Positions 16,533 through 26,433 are shown, counted from the first letter of the stretch. The stretch is 29,012 nt of DNA from Tannerella sp. (GCA_031267485.1 JAIRYY010000026.1:1-29012), one strand, 5' to 3'. Notes: a model not told the origin generated them from the letters alone. Numbers and translations are program-made.

Positions 16533-16922
16533 TTATACTCTTCTTCTTTTCGGTGGACGGCAACCGTTATGCGGAAGCGGCGTTACATCGACAATCTCAC
16601 TCACTTCAATACCCGCACCATGGATGGTACGAATTGCCGATTCGCGTCCGTTTCCCGGCCCTTTGATATAGACTTTCACCTTGCGAAGTCCAAGGTCGAA
16701 AGCTACTTTAGCACAGTCCTGGGCAGCCATCTGGGCTGCATAGGGAGTATTTTTCTTTGAACTGCGAAAACCCATTTTCCCGGCCGAGGACCAACTTATC
16801 ACCTGTCCGTCACTGTTTGTGAGAGAGATGATGATATTATTGAATGACGAATGTATATGAGCTTCGCCATACGCATCTACTTTAACCTTTCTTTTTTTCG
16901 CTGCGACTGTTTTTTTTGCCAT
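16533..16922 (-). CDS. rpsK: 30S ribosomal protein S11 (uS11)
   Basis: Platform protein of the small subunit, near the mRNA exit site. The product is 129 residues, the usual length. Typical segments are [25 protein letters not shown], the [20 protein letters not shown] region and the C-terminal [18 protein letters not shown]. It lies 10 nt after rpsM. Confidence 0.97.
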   Translation of the reverse strand: MAKKTVAAKKRKVKVDAYGEAHIHSSFNNIIISLTNSDGQVISWSSAGKMGFRSSKKNTPYAAQMAAQDCAKVAFDLGLRKVKVYIKGPGNGRESAIRTIHGAGIEVSEIVDVTPLPHNGCRPPKRRRV

Positions 16923-16932
16923 AACTCAATTA

Positions 16933-17313
<381 letters not shown>

Positions 17314-17354
17314 AGCATATTTAATTGATATTGTTTATAATTTACGGTAAACAC

Positions 17355-17471
17355 TCAACCCTGACGTTCTTTGAACTTCGGGTTTTTCTTATTAATCACA
17401 TATAAACGTCCTTTTCTTCTGACGATTTTGCAGTCAGGAGTACGTTTCTTCAAAGATGCTCTTACTTTCAT
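17355..17471 (-). CDS. rpmJ: 50S ribosomal protein L36 (bL36), zinc-free form
   Basis: A 38-residue protein, [10 protein letters not shown]...FKERQG, in the normal place between infA and rpsM. Only one cysteine (Cys14) remains of the Cys3-His zinc site of the classical form, so this is the C-minus, zinc-independent type. The gene has 39 codons including a TGA stop. Confidence 0.93.
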   Translation of the reverse strand: MKVRASLKKRTPDCKIVRRKGRLYVINKKNPKFKERQG

Positions 17472-17500
17472 ATCTCTTATATTTTTTATTATTTCCTTAT

Positions 17501-17719
17501 CTACTTATATCTGAACGCGATCCGACCTTTTGTAAGATCATAGGGAGACATCTCAACGCGCACTTTATCTCCGGGCAGAATCTTGATATAATGCATCCTC
17601 ATCTTTCCCGATATGTGTGCGGTTATTTCATGCCCGTTTTCCAGTTCGACACGAAACATTGCATTCGACAACGCTTCCACAATTAATCCGTCTTGTTCTA
17701 TTGCAGCCTGTTTAGCCAT
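17501..17719 (-). CDS. infA: Translation initiation factor IF-1
   Basis: A 72-residue OB-fold protein that occupies the A-site during initiation. Family segments are [27 protein letters not shown], then [21 protein letters not shown] and the terminal FRYK. It lies between map (9 nt) and rpmJ (29 nt). A GGAG lies upstream but too far from the ATG to be a good ribosome binding site. Confidence 0.97.
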   Translation of the reverse strand: MAKQAAIEQDGLIVEALSNAMFRVELENGHEITAHISGKMRMHYIKILPGDKVRVEMSPYDLTKGRIAFRYK

Positions 17720-17728
17720 ATCATAAAT

Positions 17729-18511
17729 TTAAATCTCCTTTCCTACAATTTGCTCCAGATAATCAAACGATGACAGTATCTGCGGGCCGCCGGGCCTTAT
17801 AGCAATACAATGTTCAAAATGTGCGGAACACTTGCGGTCTTTCGTGCGAACCGTCCAGCCGTCGTGTTCAAAAACCACGTTTCTGCTGCCCTGGTTAATC
17901 ATCGGTTCAATGCAGATACACATCCCGTTCCGAAGCAGCGAGCCGCATCCTTTCCGGCCGTAATTGGGCACTTCCGGATCTTCATGCATCCTGCGTCCGC
18001 AACCATGTCCGACGAGTTCCCTCACGACGGAATAGTTTCGCGTCTCGCAATAAGTCTGCACGGCATGGCTGATATCCCCTACCCTGTTCCCGGCAATCGC
18101 CTGTTCTATTCCTTTATAGAGCGATTCTCTGGTTGCACGCAGCAACTTTCTGATTTCCTCCGAAACCTCGCCCACACAAAACGTATAGGCCGAATCGCCG
18201 ACAAAACCGTTAAGCACAGTCCCGCAATCAATCGAAATGATATCGCCGTCTTTCAGCGTAATTTTATCCGACGGCACACCGTGAACGACATGTTCGTTTA
18301 CCGATGTGCAGATTGAATTGGGAAAACCTCCGTACCCAAGAAACGCCGGCAGCGCTCCATGATCGCGAATAAACGTTTCGGCTATTGCGTCCAGTTGAAG
18401 AGTGGAAACTCCCGGCGTTATATACTTTGCCAGTTCGCCAAGCGTTTTTCCCACAAGCTGATTTGCTTCGCGCATCAACTCTATTTCTTCATCTGTCTTC
18501 AGATATACCAT
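17729..18511 (-). CDS. map: Methionine aminopeptidase, type I
   Basis: Removes the initiator methionine from new proteins; cytoplasmic dinuclear-metal enzyme. The product is 260 residues from the ATG at 18511 (MVYLKTDEEIELM); a longer frame using TTG at 18532 would overlap secY and is less likely. Metal ligands and motifs: NEHVVHGVP, SIDCGTVLNGFVGDSAYTF (two Asp), GHGCGRRMHEDPEVPNYG (His), IEPMIN (Glu) and EHCIAI (Glu). It starts 7 nt after secY. Confidence 0.96.
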   Translation of the reverse strand: MVYLKTDEEIELMREANQLVGKTLGELAKYITPGVSTLQLDAIAETFIRDHGALPAFLGYGGFPNSICTSVNEHVVHGVPSDKITLKDGDIISIDCGTVLNGFVGDSAYTFCVGEVSEEIRKLLRATRESLYKGIEQAIAGNRVGDISHAVQTYCETRNYSVVRELVGHGCGRRMHEDPEVPNYGRKGCGSLLRNGMCICIEPMINQGSRNVVFEHDGWTVRTKDRKCSAHFEHCIAIRPGGPQILSSFDYLEQIVGKEI

Positions 18512-18518
18512 AAATTTA

Positions 18519-19859
18519 TCAATAAGCGGCAACTGCGCCCGAACGTCCCTTTATTCTTCCGGATTTTAACAGTCCGTCATAATGACGCATCAACAAATGG
18601 CTCTCCACTTGCTGCAAGGTATCCAGTATTACACCGACAAGAATAAGCAGCGATGTTCCTCCAAAAAACTGGGAAAAACCCATACTTATACCGGCCAATT
18701 GTGCAAACGCCGGCAGAATGGCGACAATTGCAAGGAAAAAGGCTCCGGGCAAGGTGATTCTGTCCATGATGGAATCCAGGAAATCTTTCGTGGCTTTTCC
18801 CGGTTTGACGCCCGGTATAAATCCGTTATTCCGTTTCAGGTCGTCTGCCATCTGGGTCGGATTAATCGTAATCGCCGTATAGAAATAAGTAAAAGCGATA
18901 ATCATTACGGCAAACACAAAGTTATACCAGAATCCCGTATTATCCATAAATGCCTGCATGAACGAGCCGACTTCGCCGCCTCTGAACATACCTACCACCG
19001 TGATGGGGATGAACATGATCGCCTGCGCAAAGATGATCGGCATCACATTCGCCGCATTCACTTTCAACGGTATATACTGCCGCGCGCCGCCATACTGTTT
19101 ATTGCCCACAATACGTTTTGCATACTGAACGGGAACTTTTCGCGTGCCCTGAACCAGCATGATAGCGCCGGCGATAACCAGTAAAAGAAACAGCATTTCA
19201 AGCAGGAACATCACAAGGCCTCCGGCCTGCTCGTTCATACGCGACGTAAATTCCTCGACAATCGAACGGGGCAGACGGTTGATGATACCGATCATGATAA
19301 TGAATGATATACCGTTACCGATTCCCTTATCCGTAATGCGCTCGCCCAGCCACAGGACAAACATGCTGCCTGCTGCCATAATGATGATTGACGATACCCG
19401 GAACCACAATCCCGAAGGCAGCGAAGCGCCGCTTTGCACCATCTGCATTTCAAGGTTTGTCAGATAGGCAAACCCCTGGACAACGAGAATAATGACTGTC
19501 AGGTAACGCGTCATCTGGTTAATTTTCCTGCGTCCGCTCTCGCCTTCGCGCTGCATCTTCTGGAATGAGGGGACAACGATCGCCATCAACTGCATCACGA
19601 TAGATGCGGATATGTAAGGCATGATCCCCAATGCAAATATGGATGCATTGGAAAATGCGCCGCCGGAAAACATATCCAGCAAAGCCATCAGACCGCCGCG
19701 GGTCTGATTCGCCAAACCCGTCAGATCTTTCGGATCAACGCCCGGTATAACCACATACGTTCCGAACAGATAGATCGTCACGTACAGCAAGGTTATAAGG
19801 ATACGTTTTCTGAGATCCTCAATCTTCCATATATTCTTTATTGTGTCAACTACTCTCAT
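18519..19859 (-). CDS. secY: Preprotein translocase subunit SecY
   Basis: Central pore of the Sec translocon in the inner membrane. The product is 446 residues with ten expected helices. Recognisable segments are YLFGTYVVIPGVDP at the first helix, the plug region GGAFSNASIFALGIMPYISASI, the QRRIVGNK-type loop (KVPVQYAKR) and PTQMADDLKRNNGFIPGVKPG before the last helices. It lies 6 nt after rplO, in the standard spc position. Confidence 0.97.
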   Translation of the reverse strand: MRVVDTIKNIWKIEDLRKRILITLLYVTIYLFGTYVVIPGVDPKDLTGLANQTRGGLMALLDMFSGGAFSNASIFALGIMPYISASIVMQLMAIVVPSFQKMQREGESGRRKINQMTRYLTVIILVVQGFAYLTNLEMQMVQSGASLPSGLWFRVSSIIIMAAGSMFVLWLGERITDKGIGNGISFIIMIGIINRLPRSIVEEFTSRMNEQAGGLVMFLLEMLFLLLVIAGAIMLVQGTRKVPVQYAKRIVGNKQYGGARQYIPLKVNAANVMPIIFAQAIMFIPITVVGMFRGGEVGSFMQAFMDNTGFWYNFVFAVMIIAFTYFYTAITINPTQMADDLKRNNGFIPGVKPGKATKDFLDSIMDRITLPGAFFLAIVAILPAFAQLAGISMGFSQFFGGTSLLILVGVILDTLQQVESHLLMRHYDGLLKSGRIKGRSGAVAAY

Positions 19860-19865
19860 AATCGG

Positions 19866-20312
19866 TTAGAGTTTTTTTGCGATTCCACCTGTTGCCGTTA
19901 TCGCGGCTTCGGCTGTTTTCGAAAAAGCGTGCGCCTCAACATCCACTTTCGCCGTCAACGCTCCTTTTGCAAGGATTTTAACGAGTTGCGAAGAAGATAT
20001 AAAACCGGCTTTTATCAGTTCCTCCACGCCAATCTTCGAGAGATTCTTTTCTTCGGCCAGTTTCTGCAATGTGGCAAGATTGATAGCCTTATACTCCACA
20101 CGGTTAATATTCTTGAAGCCAAATTTCGGCAAACGGCGCTGCAAAGGCATCTGGCCACCTTCGAAACCGATTTTGCTTTTGTAGCCGGAACGCGCTTTCG
20201 CACCTTTATGACCTCTTGTTGAGGTACCTCCAAGTCCGGAACCCGGTCCGCGACCGATTCTTTTACGGGTTTTGGTAGCGCCTGCTGCAGGTTTTAAATT
20301 GGATAAATTCAT
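19866..20312 (-). CDS. rplO: 50S ribosomal protein L15 (uL15)
   Basis: Late-assembly large-subunit protein of 148 residues. The glycine/arginine-rich N-terminus (RKRIGRGPGSGLGGTSTRGHKG) and GGQMPLQRRLPKFGF are diagnostic. The C-terminal globular part includes KILAKGALTAKVDVEAHAFS. It follows rpmD by 30 nt. Confidence 0.97.
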   Translation of the reverse strand: MNLSNLKPAAGATKTRKRIGRGPGSGLGGTSTRGHKGAKARSGYKSKIGFEGGQMPLQRRLPKFGFKNINRVEYKAINLATLQKLAEEKNLSKIGVEELIKAGFISSSQLVKILAKGALTAKVDVEAHAFSKTAEAAITATGGIAKKL

Positions 20313-20342
20313 ATCGTTTATATTTTTTTACTCTTAACAAAA

Positions 20343-20519
20343 TTATTTTTCAACAGCAACCAAATGTTTCACTTTCCTTACCATGCCTTCGATTGAAGGG
20401 GTACATTCATGTTCTACGGTCTTGTGCATTTTTGTCAGGCCCAGCGCGTCTAACGTTCTCTTCTGGTCTTTCGGGCTGCCGATACGGCTCTTTATTTGTG
20501 TTATTCTGATTTTTGCCAT
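20343..20519 (-). CDS. rpmD: 50S ribosomal protein L30 (uL30)
   Basis: A 58-residue protein, MAKIRITQIKSRIG at the start and VKHLVAVEK at the end, between rpsE and rplO as in all spc operons. QKRTLDALGL is the family signature. An AGGAGG ribosome binding site lies 9 nt before its ATG, which is unusual in this cluster. Confidence 0.95.
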   Translation of the reverse strand: MAKIRITQIKSRIGSPKDQKRTLDALGLTKMHKTVEHECTPSIEGMVRKVKHLVAVEK

Positions 20520-20528
20520 GATTCGTTT

Positions 20529-20534
20529 CCTCCT
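20529..20534 (-). promoter_or_regulatory. Strong Shine-Dalgarno site of rpmD
   Basis: AGGAGG on the minus strand, 9 nt before the rpmD ATG and directly after the rpsE stop codon. Most genes here have no purine-rich site, as expected for Bacteroidota. Confidence 0.6.
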
Positions 20535-20536
20535 TT

Positions 20537-21052
20537 TTAACCTTTAAATACTTTTTCCAATGATACGCCCCTGTTCTGAGCCACCATATAAGGACTTCTC
20601 ATTTCGTTCAGGGCTGCAAAAGTAGCTTTCACGAGATTATGCGGATTGGAAGAACCTTTCGACTTGGCAAGCACGTCCTTAACGCCCACGCTCTCAAGCA
20701 CGGCGCGCATGGCGCCTCCGGCTTTCACGCCGGTACCCGGCGATGCCGGACGCAGTAAAACTTCAGCTCCGCCAAACTTGGCGACCTGTTCATGGGGAAT
20801 TGTCCCCTTGTGAACGGGTATTTTCACCAAATTTTTCTTCGCGGCTTCCACGCCTTTTTCAATGGCGGTAGTTACTTCGCCGGCCTTACCCAGCCCCCAG
20901 CCAATCACTCCGTCTTCGTTACCGACCACAACGATTGCGGCAAACGTAAACGTACGTCCTCCTTTCGTCACTTTGGTAACACGGTTGATTGCCACCAATT
21001 TATCTTTTAACTCTAAATCGTTCGTAGATTTAATTTTGTTGTTTATTGCCAT
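20537..21052 (-). CDS. rpsE: 30S ribosomal protein S5 (uS5)
   Basis: Small-subunit protein involved in decoding accuracy and mRNA unwinding. The product is 171 residues from the ATG at 21052 ([12 protein letters not shown]). Another ATG at 21058 overlaps the rplR stop by one base (TAATG), and either could be used. Motifs: [35 protein letters not shown] and the [15 protein letters not shown] loop. Confidence 0.97.
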   Translation of the reverse strand: MAINNKIKSTNDLELKDKLVAINRVTKVTKGGRTFTFAAIVVVGNEDGVIGWGLGKAGEVTTAIEKGVEAAKKNLVKIPVHKGTIPHEQVAKFGGAEVLLRPASPGTGVKAGGAMRAVLESVGVKDVLAKSKGSSNPHNLVKATFAALNEMRSPYMVAQNRGVSLEKVFKG

Positions 21053-21057
21053 TGTCA

Positions 21058-21402
21058 TTAAAATTTAAGTCCACCGTTACGTGCGGCATCAGCCAGCTCT
21101 TTAATTCTCCCATGATACAGATATCCGTTACGATCGAATACAACCGCCTGCACGCCGACAGCCTGTGCATTTTTAGCAATCAGCTCCCCGACTTTCGCGG
21201 CAATTTCCTTCTTTGACACTTTGTCGGTCAACTTTAACGACGAGGCGGCGGCTACGGTCTTGCCTTCCACATCATTAACAACTTGTGCATATATCTGCTT
21301 GTTGCTCCTGAAAACAGTCAGACGCGGACGCTCGGCCGTTCCGGAAACTTTACCCCGAATACTTCTCTTGATTTTTAATCTTCTCAAATCTTTCGTTACC
21401 AT
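21058..21402 (-). CDS. rplR: 50S ribosomal protein L18 (uL18)
   Basis: 5S rRNA-binding protein of 114 residues. The start [24 protein letters not shown] and the end [21 protein letters not shown] are typical. Its stop codon overlaps an ATG of rpsE by one base, which suggests coupled translation. Confidence 0.97.
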   Translation of the reverse strand: MVTKDLRRLKIKRSIRGKVSGTAERPRLTVFRSNKQIYAQVVNDVEGKTVAAASSLKLTDKVSKKEIAAKVGELIAKNAQAVGVQAVVFDRNGYLYHGRIKELADAARNGGLKF

Positions 21403-21427
21403 AATTAATCATCTATTTTACGAGGCT

Positions 21428-21979
21428 TTATTTAGCCGCAGATTTACCTGATTTTCTTCTGATCACTTCGCCTACAAACTTGATACCTTTCCCTTTATAA
21501 GGTTCCGGTTTGCGGAATGAGCGGATTTTAGCACAAACCTGTCCAAGCAGCTGCTTATCGGCCGATTCCAGTATGATAAGCGGATTCTTATTACGTTCCG
21601 ACTTCGTTTCGAGCTGGATTTCCGCCGGCAATTCAAGATATATGTTATGCGTATATCCGAGTGACAGCTCAAGCAGTTGTCCCGTGTTTGAGGCGCGATA
21701 GCCAACTCCGACCAGTTCGAGCTGACTCTTATAACCGGAGGATACCCCGGCAACCATATTATTAATCAACGCACGGTAAAGACCGTGAAGAGCGCGGTGA
21801 ATTCTTTCATCCGTAGGCCGTTCCACTGTCAGTACGCCGTCGTTCACATTCACTTTTATATCCGGGTTCACAGCCTGTGAAAGTTCGCCTTTCGGGCCTT
21901 TCACGGTAACCACTCCGTCTTTCTGCGTAACAGTAACGCCTGACGGAATCTGTATGGGTAATTTTCCTATTCTTGACAT
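21428..21979 (-). CDS. rplF: 50S ribosomal protein L6 (uL6)
   Basis: Large-subunit protein near the factor-binding site. The product is 183 residues from ATG 21979 (MSRIGKLPI), the standard N-terminus; the frame extends to a TTG at 22027, but that part overlaps rpsH and is not family-like. Two L6 repeats are visible, ending with PEPYKGKGIKFVGEVIRRK. An AGGAGG site lies 8 nt upstream. Confidence 0.97.
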   Translation of the reverse strand: MSRIGKLPIQIPSGVTVTQKDGVVTVKGPKGELSQAVNPDIKVNVNDGVLTVERPTDERIHRALHGLYRALINNMVAGVSSGYKSQLELVGVGYRASNTGQLLELSLGYTHNIYLELPAEIQLETKSERNKNPLIILESADKQLLGQVCAKIRSFRKPEPYKGKGIKFVGEVIRRKSGKSAAK

Positions 21980-21987
21980 ATTTCTTT

Positions 21988-21993
21988 CCTCCT
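21988..21993 (-). promoter_or_regulatory. Strong Shine-Dalgarno site of rplF
   Basis: AGGAGG on the minus strand, 8 nt before the ATG at 21979 and just after the rpsH stop codon. It supports the choice of 21979 as the rplF start. Confidence 0.6.
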
Positions 21994-21995
21994 CA

Positions 21996-22391
21996 TTAAT
22001 AGACAAAACATAATACTTCGCCGCCAATCTTCAATTCACGCGCCTCTTTATCCGTCATCACGCCTTTTGAAGTGGAAAGAATAGCAATACCCAAACCGTT
22101 CAATACACGGGGGATATCTTTATATCCCGTATATCTGCGCAAACCCGGTGAAGAAACCCGCTGAAGCTTTTTAATCGCATTCACCCTGTTTACCGGATCG
22201 TACTTCAGGGCGACCTTAATCGTGCCCTGGGGACCTTCCTCTACAAACTTGAAATTAAGTATGTAGCCCTTGTCAAAAAGGATCTTTGTGATCTCTTTTT
22301 TCAGGTTCGACGCCGGCACTTCGACTACTCTGTGCTGCGCCTTGATTGCGTTCCGCAATCTCGTTAAATAATCTGCAATAGGATCTGTCAT
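21996..22391 (-). CDS. rpsH: 30S ribosomal protein S8 (uS8)
   Basis: Central-domain 16S rRNA-binding protein; in E. coli it represses the spc operon. The product is 131 residues, beginning DPIADYLTRLRNAIKA and ending with GIAILSTSKGVMTDKEAR and GGEVLCFVY, all typical. It is preceded by a 65-nt AT-rich gap after rpsN. Confidence 0.97.
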   Translation of the reverse strand: MTDPIADYLTRLRNAIKAQHRVVEVPASNLKKEITKILFDKGYILNFKFVEEGPQGTIKVALKYDPVNRVNAIKKLQRVSSPGLRRYTGYKDIPRVLNGLGIAILSTSKGVMTDKEARELKIGGEVLCFVY

Positions 22392-22456
22392 ATTTTTACA
22401 ATTAAATTGATCCCGTCTGTCGGGACAATATTTAATAAAACATTATATTTATTCTC

Positions 22457-22726
22457 TTACCAGCTTGCCTTTTTCACGCCGGGAATAAGCCCGCTCGAAG
22501 CCATTTCACGAAATTGAATGCGTGAAATGCCGAACTGACGCATGTATCCTTTCGGACGGCCGGTTATTTTGCAGCGGTTATGCAAACGAACGGGGGAAGC
22601 ATTTTTGGGCAACGACTGCAACGCCTCGTACTTGCCGTCTGCTTTCAACTGCGCTCTTTTTGCAGCATACTTAGCTACTAATTTGGCTCTTTTCACTTCG
22701 CGAGCCTTCATTGATTCTTTTGCCAT
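22457..22726 (-). CDS. rpsN: 30S ribosomal protein S14 (uS14), zinc-free form
   Basis: An 89-residue protein of the long, zinc-free type: [27 protein letters not shown] replaces the two CxxC pairs of the short form. The C-terminus [11 protein letters not shown] is the family ending. It starts 5 nt after rplE. Confidence 0.97.
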   Translation of the reverse strand: MAKESMKAREVKRAKLVAKYAAKRAQLKADGKYEALQSLPKNASPVRLHNRCKITGRPKGYMRQFGISRIQFREMASSGLIPGVKKASW

Positions 22727-22731
22727 ATCTC

Positions 22732-23289
22732 TTAATTCTTTTTTGCGTTCTTAAAGGGCAAACCAAATTCTCTCAGCAGGGCATACCCTTCCTCGTCCGT
22801 TTTCGCAGAGGTCACAAAGGTAATATTCATTCCCAATATTTTAGTAATATTATCAATATTTATTTCAGGAAAGATAATTTGTTCCTGTATGCCGAGCGTG
22901 TAATTGCCACGTCCGTCAAGTTTGCTGTCGATACCCCTAAAGTCGCGGATACGCGGTAAGGCGACGCGGACAAGGCGTTCGAGGAACTCATACATTCTTT
23001 CATGGCGCAACGTCACCATAACGCCGATAGGCATTTTGCGGCGCAGCTTAAAATTTGAAATATCCTTTTTGGAATAGGTTGCCACGGCTTTCTGTCCGGT
23101 AATTGTCGTCAGCTCGTCAATTGCAACGTCAATGATTTTTTTATCGGCAGTGGCTATTCCCAATCCCTGGTTTACCACAATCTTTTCCAAAACGGGCACC
23201 TGCATGACCGATTTATAATCAAATTCCTTCTTCAGTGCAGGAACAATGCGTTCCTTATAATTCTGTTTCAAGGTAGCAGTTGTACTCAT
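22732..23289 (-). CDS. rplE: 50S ribosomal protein L5 (uL5)
   Basis: 5S rRNA-binding protein contacting P-site tRNA; 185 residues. Motifs: [30 protein letters not shown] and [20 protein letters not shown]. Its ATG overlaps the rplX stop by one base (TAATG). A GGAGG lies 10 nt upstream but is part of the rplX codons for Gly-Glu-Glu, so it may be incidental. Confidence 0.97.
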   Translation of the reverse strand: MSTTATLKQNYKERIVPALKKEFDYKSVMQVPVLEKIVVNQGLGIATADKKIIDVAIDELTTITGQKAVATYSKKDISNFKLRRKMPIGVMVTLRHERMYEFLERLVRVALPRIRDFRGIDSKLDGRGNYTLGIQEQIIFPEINIDNITKILGMNITFVTSAKTDEEGYALLREFGLPFKNAKKN

Positions 23290-23624
23290 TACTTCAATTC
23301 CTCCCCAGATTTTTTAGCGTAACGCACGATTTTATTTTTCTTATCCCCTTTGCCGGCCACTATCTTATGTCCGACACGTGTCGGCTTGCCTGATTTCGGA
23401 TCTAACGGATTCAGGTTTGAGATGTGTACGGAAGCTTCCGCTGTTTCCCTGCCGCCCTGCGGACTTTTCGCATTCGGCTTCGTATGTTTCGTTACCATGT
23501 TAATACTTTCGACAATGGCACGTTTTTCGTCAACGAGTACTTTCAGTACGCGTCCCGTCTTGCCCTTGTCCTCTCCGGCATTTACATAAACGATATCGCC
23601 TTTTTTTATGTGTAATTTACTCAT
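23289..23624 (-). CDS. rplX: 50S ribosomal protein L24 (uL24)
   Basis: Assembly-initiator protein of 111 residues from ATG 23624 ([10 protein letters not shown]); a GTG one codon upstream is not needed. The KOW motif is at about 6-32 ([22 protein letters not shown]). [17 protein letters not shown] and the basic C-terminus are typical. Confidence 0.96.
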   Translation of the reverse strand: MSKLHIKKGDIVYVNAGEDKGKTGRVLKVLVDEKRAIVESINMVTKHTKPNAKSPQGGRETAEASVHISNLNPLDPKSGKPTRVGHKIVAGKGDKKNKIVRYAKKSGEELK

Positions 23625-23643
23625 CACAATAACTGTTTAGATA

Positions 23644-24009
23644 TTAAAGCACTTCAGGTGCCAGTGATACTATTTTCATATTTGTCGCACGAAGTTCGCG
23701 GGCTACCGGACCAAAGATACGGCTGCCGCGAATCTCGCCTGCCTGATTCAACAGTACGCACGCGTTATCGTCGAAGCGAATATACGAGCCGTCCTGGCGA
23801 CGTATTTCTTTTTTGGTACGAACGATAACAGCTTTCGATACTGCTCCCTTTTTCATGTCACTCGCCGGAAGAACATTCTTAACGGAAACGACGATAATAT
23901 CGCCGACAGAGGCATAACGCCTGCGTGTTCCTCCCAATACGCGGATACACAGCGCTTCTTTCGCTCCGCTGTTGTCCGCCACTACCAATCTTGTTTCTTG
24001 CTGTATCAT
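23644..24009 (-). CDS. rplN: 50S ribosomal protein L14 (uL14)
   Basis: Subunit-interface protein of 121 residues. [18 protein letters not shown] at the start and [27 protein letters not shown] at the end are diagnostic. It lies 2 nt after rpsQ. Confidence 0.98.
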   Translation of the reverse strand: MIQQETRLVVADNSGAKEALCIRVLGGTRRRYASVGDIIVVSVKNVLPASDMKKGAVSKAVIVRTKKEIRRQDGSYIRFDDNACVLLNQAGEIRGSRIFGPVARELRATNMKIVSLAPEVL

Positions 24010-24011
24010 CT

Positions 24012-24269
24012 TTACTTAGCCCTTTCGATTATTTGAACCAATCGCCACTTTTTCGTTTTGCTCAACGGACGTGTTTCCATAATTTTCACCGTGTCACCGA
24101 TGTTACAGTCATTTTTCTCATCGTGAGCATGATATTTTTTTGTCTTATTCACGAATTTACCGTAAATAGGATGTTTCTCTTTCCACTTAACGGTAATCGT
24201 GATGCTTTTGTCCATCTTGTTGCTCAGGACAACACCTGTTCTTTCTTTTCTTAAATTTCTTGTTCCCAT
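24012..24269 (-). CDS. rpsQ: 30S ribosomal protein S17 (uS17)
   Basis: Early-assembly 16S rRNA-binding OB-fold protein; 85 residues from ATG 24269 ([12 protein letters not shown]). The frame reaches a TTG at 24278, which is less likely. Motifs: [16 protein letters not shown] and [20 protein letters not shown]. Confidence 0.97.
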   Translation of the reverse strand: MGTRNLRKERTGVVLSNKMDKSITITVKWKEKHPIYGKFVNKTKKYHAHDEKNDCNIGDTVKIMETRPLSKTKKWRLVQIIERAK

Positions 24270-24278
24270 CAGGCTCAA

Positions 24279-24479
24279 TTAATTATTTGTTTGTTGTTCT
24301 CTTTGATGCAACTCCGTTTTCAAACGGGCAATCGTTCTGCGTAACTGTTTTATTTTTGCAGGATTGTCCAGCGGCGAGATGCTGTGATTAATTTTCATCT
24401 GGCTCAAAGAAACCGTTTCGGCATCCACTCTCTCTCTCAACTCTTTGGTATTAAGACCTTTTACTTCCGCATTCTTCAT
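24279..24479 (-). CDS. rpmC: 50S ribosomal protein L29 (uL29)
   Basis: A 66-residue, largely helical protein beside the exit tunnel that helps dock SRP and trigger factor. The start KNAEVKGLNTKELRERVD and LRRTIARLKTELHQRE near the end fit the family. It lies 5 nt after rplP. Confidence 0.94.
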   Translation of the reverse strand: MKNAEVKGLNTKELRERVDAETVSLSQMKINHSISPLDNPAKIKQLRRTIARLKTELHQREQQTNN

Positions 24480-24484
24480 AACTC

Positions 24485-24919
24485 TTACACATTTTCATTT
24501 TTAATATCATAGTCGCGACGCACCACAAATTTTGTTGTTACGGGAAGCTTCTGGGCAGCAAGGCGCAAAGCTTCTTTTGCGACATCAAAGGTAACCCCTT
24601 CAATCTCAAATATCATCCGTCCCGGCGTCACCGGAGCCACAAAGCCTTCCGGATCACCCTTACCTTTACCCATACGCACATCGGCAGGCTTTTTAGTGAT
24701 CGGTTTATCAGGAAATATCCTGAGCCATACCTGTCCCTGACGCTGCATGTATCTTGTCACTGCCACACGGGCGGCTTCGAGCTGGCGCCCCGTCAGCCAT
24801 TTAGTTCCGAGCGATTTGATTCCGAACGAACCGAATGCCAACTGATTACCACGCTGGGCAAACCCTTTTGCACGACCTTTCTGCGGCCTTCTGTATTTTA
24901 CTTTTTTAGGTTGTAACAT
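24485..24919 (-). CDS. rplP: 50S ribosomal protein L16 (uL16)
   Basis: Late-assembly protein near the A-site tRNA; 144 residues. [41 protein letters not shown] and the [22 protein letters not shown] segment are diagnostic. It lies 18 nt after rpsC. Confidence 0.98.
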   Translation of the reverse strand: MLQPKKVKYRRPQKGRAKGFAQRGNQLAFGSFGIKSLGTKWLTGRQLEAARVAVTRYMQRQGQVWLRIFPDKPITKKPADVRMGKGKGDPEGFVAPVTPGRMIFEIEGVTFDVAKEALRLAAQKLPVTTKFVVRRDYDIKNENV

Positions 24920-24937
24920 AACGCTTAATTTTCATGT

Positions 24938-25714
24938 TTAACGATTCGCCCTTTCTCTGTCTCTGTCGCGATCCCTGTCTCTGTCCCTGTCGCCTCTTCT
25001 TCTCTTAAAAGGCTTGTCACTGCGGCCCGGATTATCGCCTTTGCGGCCAAGATCCTTCGAGGATGTAAACGAGGGCGCCAAATCTCTCTTGCCGTATACT
25101 TCACCACGGCAAATCCAGACTTTGATACCCAAAAGGCCTACTTTTGTCAAAGCCTCAGCCAGAGCATAATCGATATCGGCGCGGAACGTATGCAGCGGCG
25201 TACGGCCTTCCTTATACATTTCGGAACGGGCCATTTCCGCACCGTTCAAACGGCCGGATACCAATACTTTTATTCCTTCCGCTCCCATACGCATCGTCGA
25301 GGCAATCGCCATCTTCACGGCGCGGCGGTATGCAATTTTGCCTTCCAGCTGACGGGCTATATTGTTTGCCACAATCACGGCATCCAGTTCCGGACGTTTT
25401 ATTTCAAAGATGTTGATCTGAACTTCCTTGTCTGTAATCTTTTTAAGCTCTTCCTTGAGTTTGTCGACTTCAGAGCCGGCTTTTCCGATGATGATACCGG
25501 GACGCGACGTACACACGGTAATGGTAACCAGTTTCAGTGTGCGTTCAATCACGATGCGCGATATGCTTGCCTTTGCCAGACGGGCATTCAGATATTTACG
25601 GATCTTGCTGTCTTCCAGCAGCATGTCACCATAATTCTTTCCGCCATACCAATTGGAATCCCAACCGCGGATAATTCCCAAACGATTACTAATCGGATTT
25701 ACTTTCTGTCCCAT
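24938..25714 (-). CDS. rpsC: 30S ribosomal protein S3 (uS3) with Arg-Asp repeat tail
   Basis: mRNA-entry-site protein with helicase activity; 258 residues from ATG 25714 ([13 protein letters not shown]), two codons inside a longer TTG-start frame. The KH domain is at about 40-110 ([20 protein letters not shown]) and the C-terminal domain at about 120-215 ([16 protein letters not shown], [17 protein letters not shown]). After about residue 222 comes an extra low-complexity basic tail ending in six consecutive Arg-Asp pairs. E. coli S3 is about 233 residues and lacks such a tail. Confidence 0.97.
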   Translation of the reverse strand: MGQKVNPISNRLGIIRGWDSNWYGGKNYGDMLLEDSKIRKYLNARLAKASISRIVIERTLKLVTITVCTSRPGIIIGKAGSEVDKLKEELKKITDKEVQINIFEIKRPELDAVIVANNIARQLEGKIAYRRAVKMAIASTMRMGAEGIKVLVSGRLNGAEMARSEMYKEGRTPLHTFRADIDYALAEALTKVGLLGIKVWICRGEVYGKRDLAPSFTSSKDLGRKGDNPGRSDKPFKRRRGDRDRDRDRDRDRERANR

Positions 25715-25720
25715 CTGCAA

Positions 25721-26155
25721 TTAATTTTGACTTTCATTATTATTTTCAGTATCATTCTTCACAACATCTTTCGTATCAACAAACAGAGTAACGTGATTCG
25801 AACGCTTGCGGATGCGGTAACCGCGGCCTTGCGGCGCGGGGCGCATACGTTTCAATGTTGTAGAACAATCCACGTTTACCGATGTTACATATAATTCTCC
25901 ACTTTCCGCTTTGCGTTCATTCTTTTGCTCCCAGTTGGCAATAGCTGAACGAAGCAGTTTCTCCACTTTAGCCGCGGCTTCCTTGTTGGAGTATTTCAGA
26001 ACTCCCAAAGCGCGGAAAACTTCCATTCCACGAATCATGTCCACCACAAGACGCATCTTACGCGGCGAACTTGGCACATTGCGCAACTTTGCGAATGAAA
26101 CGCTCTTCTGCGCTTCTTTTCTTGCCTCTGCTGATATTCTTTTTCTTGCACCCAT
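25721..26155 (-). CDS. rplV: 50S ribosomal protein L22 (uL22)
   Basis: Exit-tunnel protein; 144 residues from ATG 26155 ([16 protein letters not shown]). [18 protein letters not shown] and the tunnel-loop region [23 protein letters not shown] are diagnostic. A Glu/Asn-rich tail of about 20 residues follows. It lies 11 nt after rpsS. Confidence 0.97.
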   Translation of the reverse strand: MGARKRISAEARKEAQKSVSFAKLRNVPSSPRKMRLVVDMIRGMEVFRALGVLKYSNKEAAAKVEKLLRSAIANWEQKNERKAESGELYVTSVNVDCSTTLKRMRPAPQGRGYRIRKRSNHVTLFVDTKDVVKNDTENNNESQN

Positions 26156-26166
26156 AGTCAAATAAT

Positions 26167-26433
26167 TTATCTTTTATTACCGGAATGGCCGCGGAATATG
26201 CGCGTCGGCGAAAATTCCCCTAATTTATGACCTACCATATTCTCGGTGATAAACACCGGAATAAACTTATTTCCATTATGAACAGCGATCGTATGACCTA
26301 CAAAATCCGGCGAGATCATGGATGCACGCGCCCATGTTTTTACAACTGCTTTCTTGCCCGACTCATTCATTGCCAAAACCTTGTTTTCCAGTTTAACATT
26401 GATGTACGGACCTTTCTTTAACGAACGACTCAT
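26167..26433 (-). CDS. rpsS: 30S ribosomal protein S19 (uS19)
   Basis: Head protein next to S13; 88 residues. [33 protein letters not shown] and the end [14 protein letters not shown] are all family hallmarks. It lies 23 nt after rplB. Confidence 0.98.
   Translation of the reverse strand: MSRSLKKGPYINVKLENKVLAMNESGKKAVVKTWARASMISPDFVGHTIAVHNGNKFIPVFITENMVGHKLGEFSPTRIFRGHSGNKR

Noticed and set aside
17355..17471. Broken or degenerate rpmJ because zinc cysteines are missing
   Set aside because: Frame, length (38 aa) and ends are intact; the zinc-free form is a known variant and typical of this phylum.
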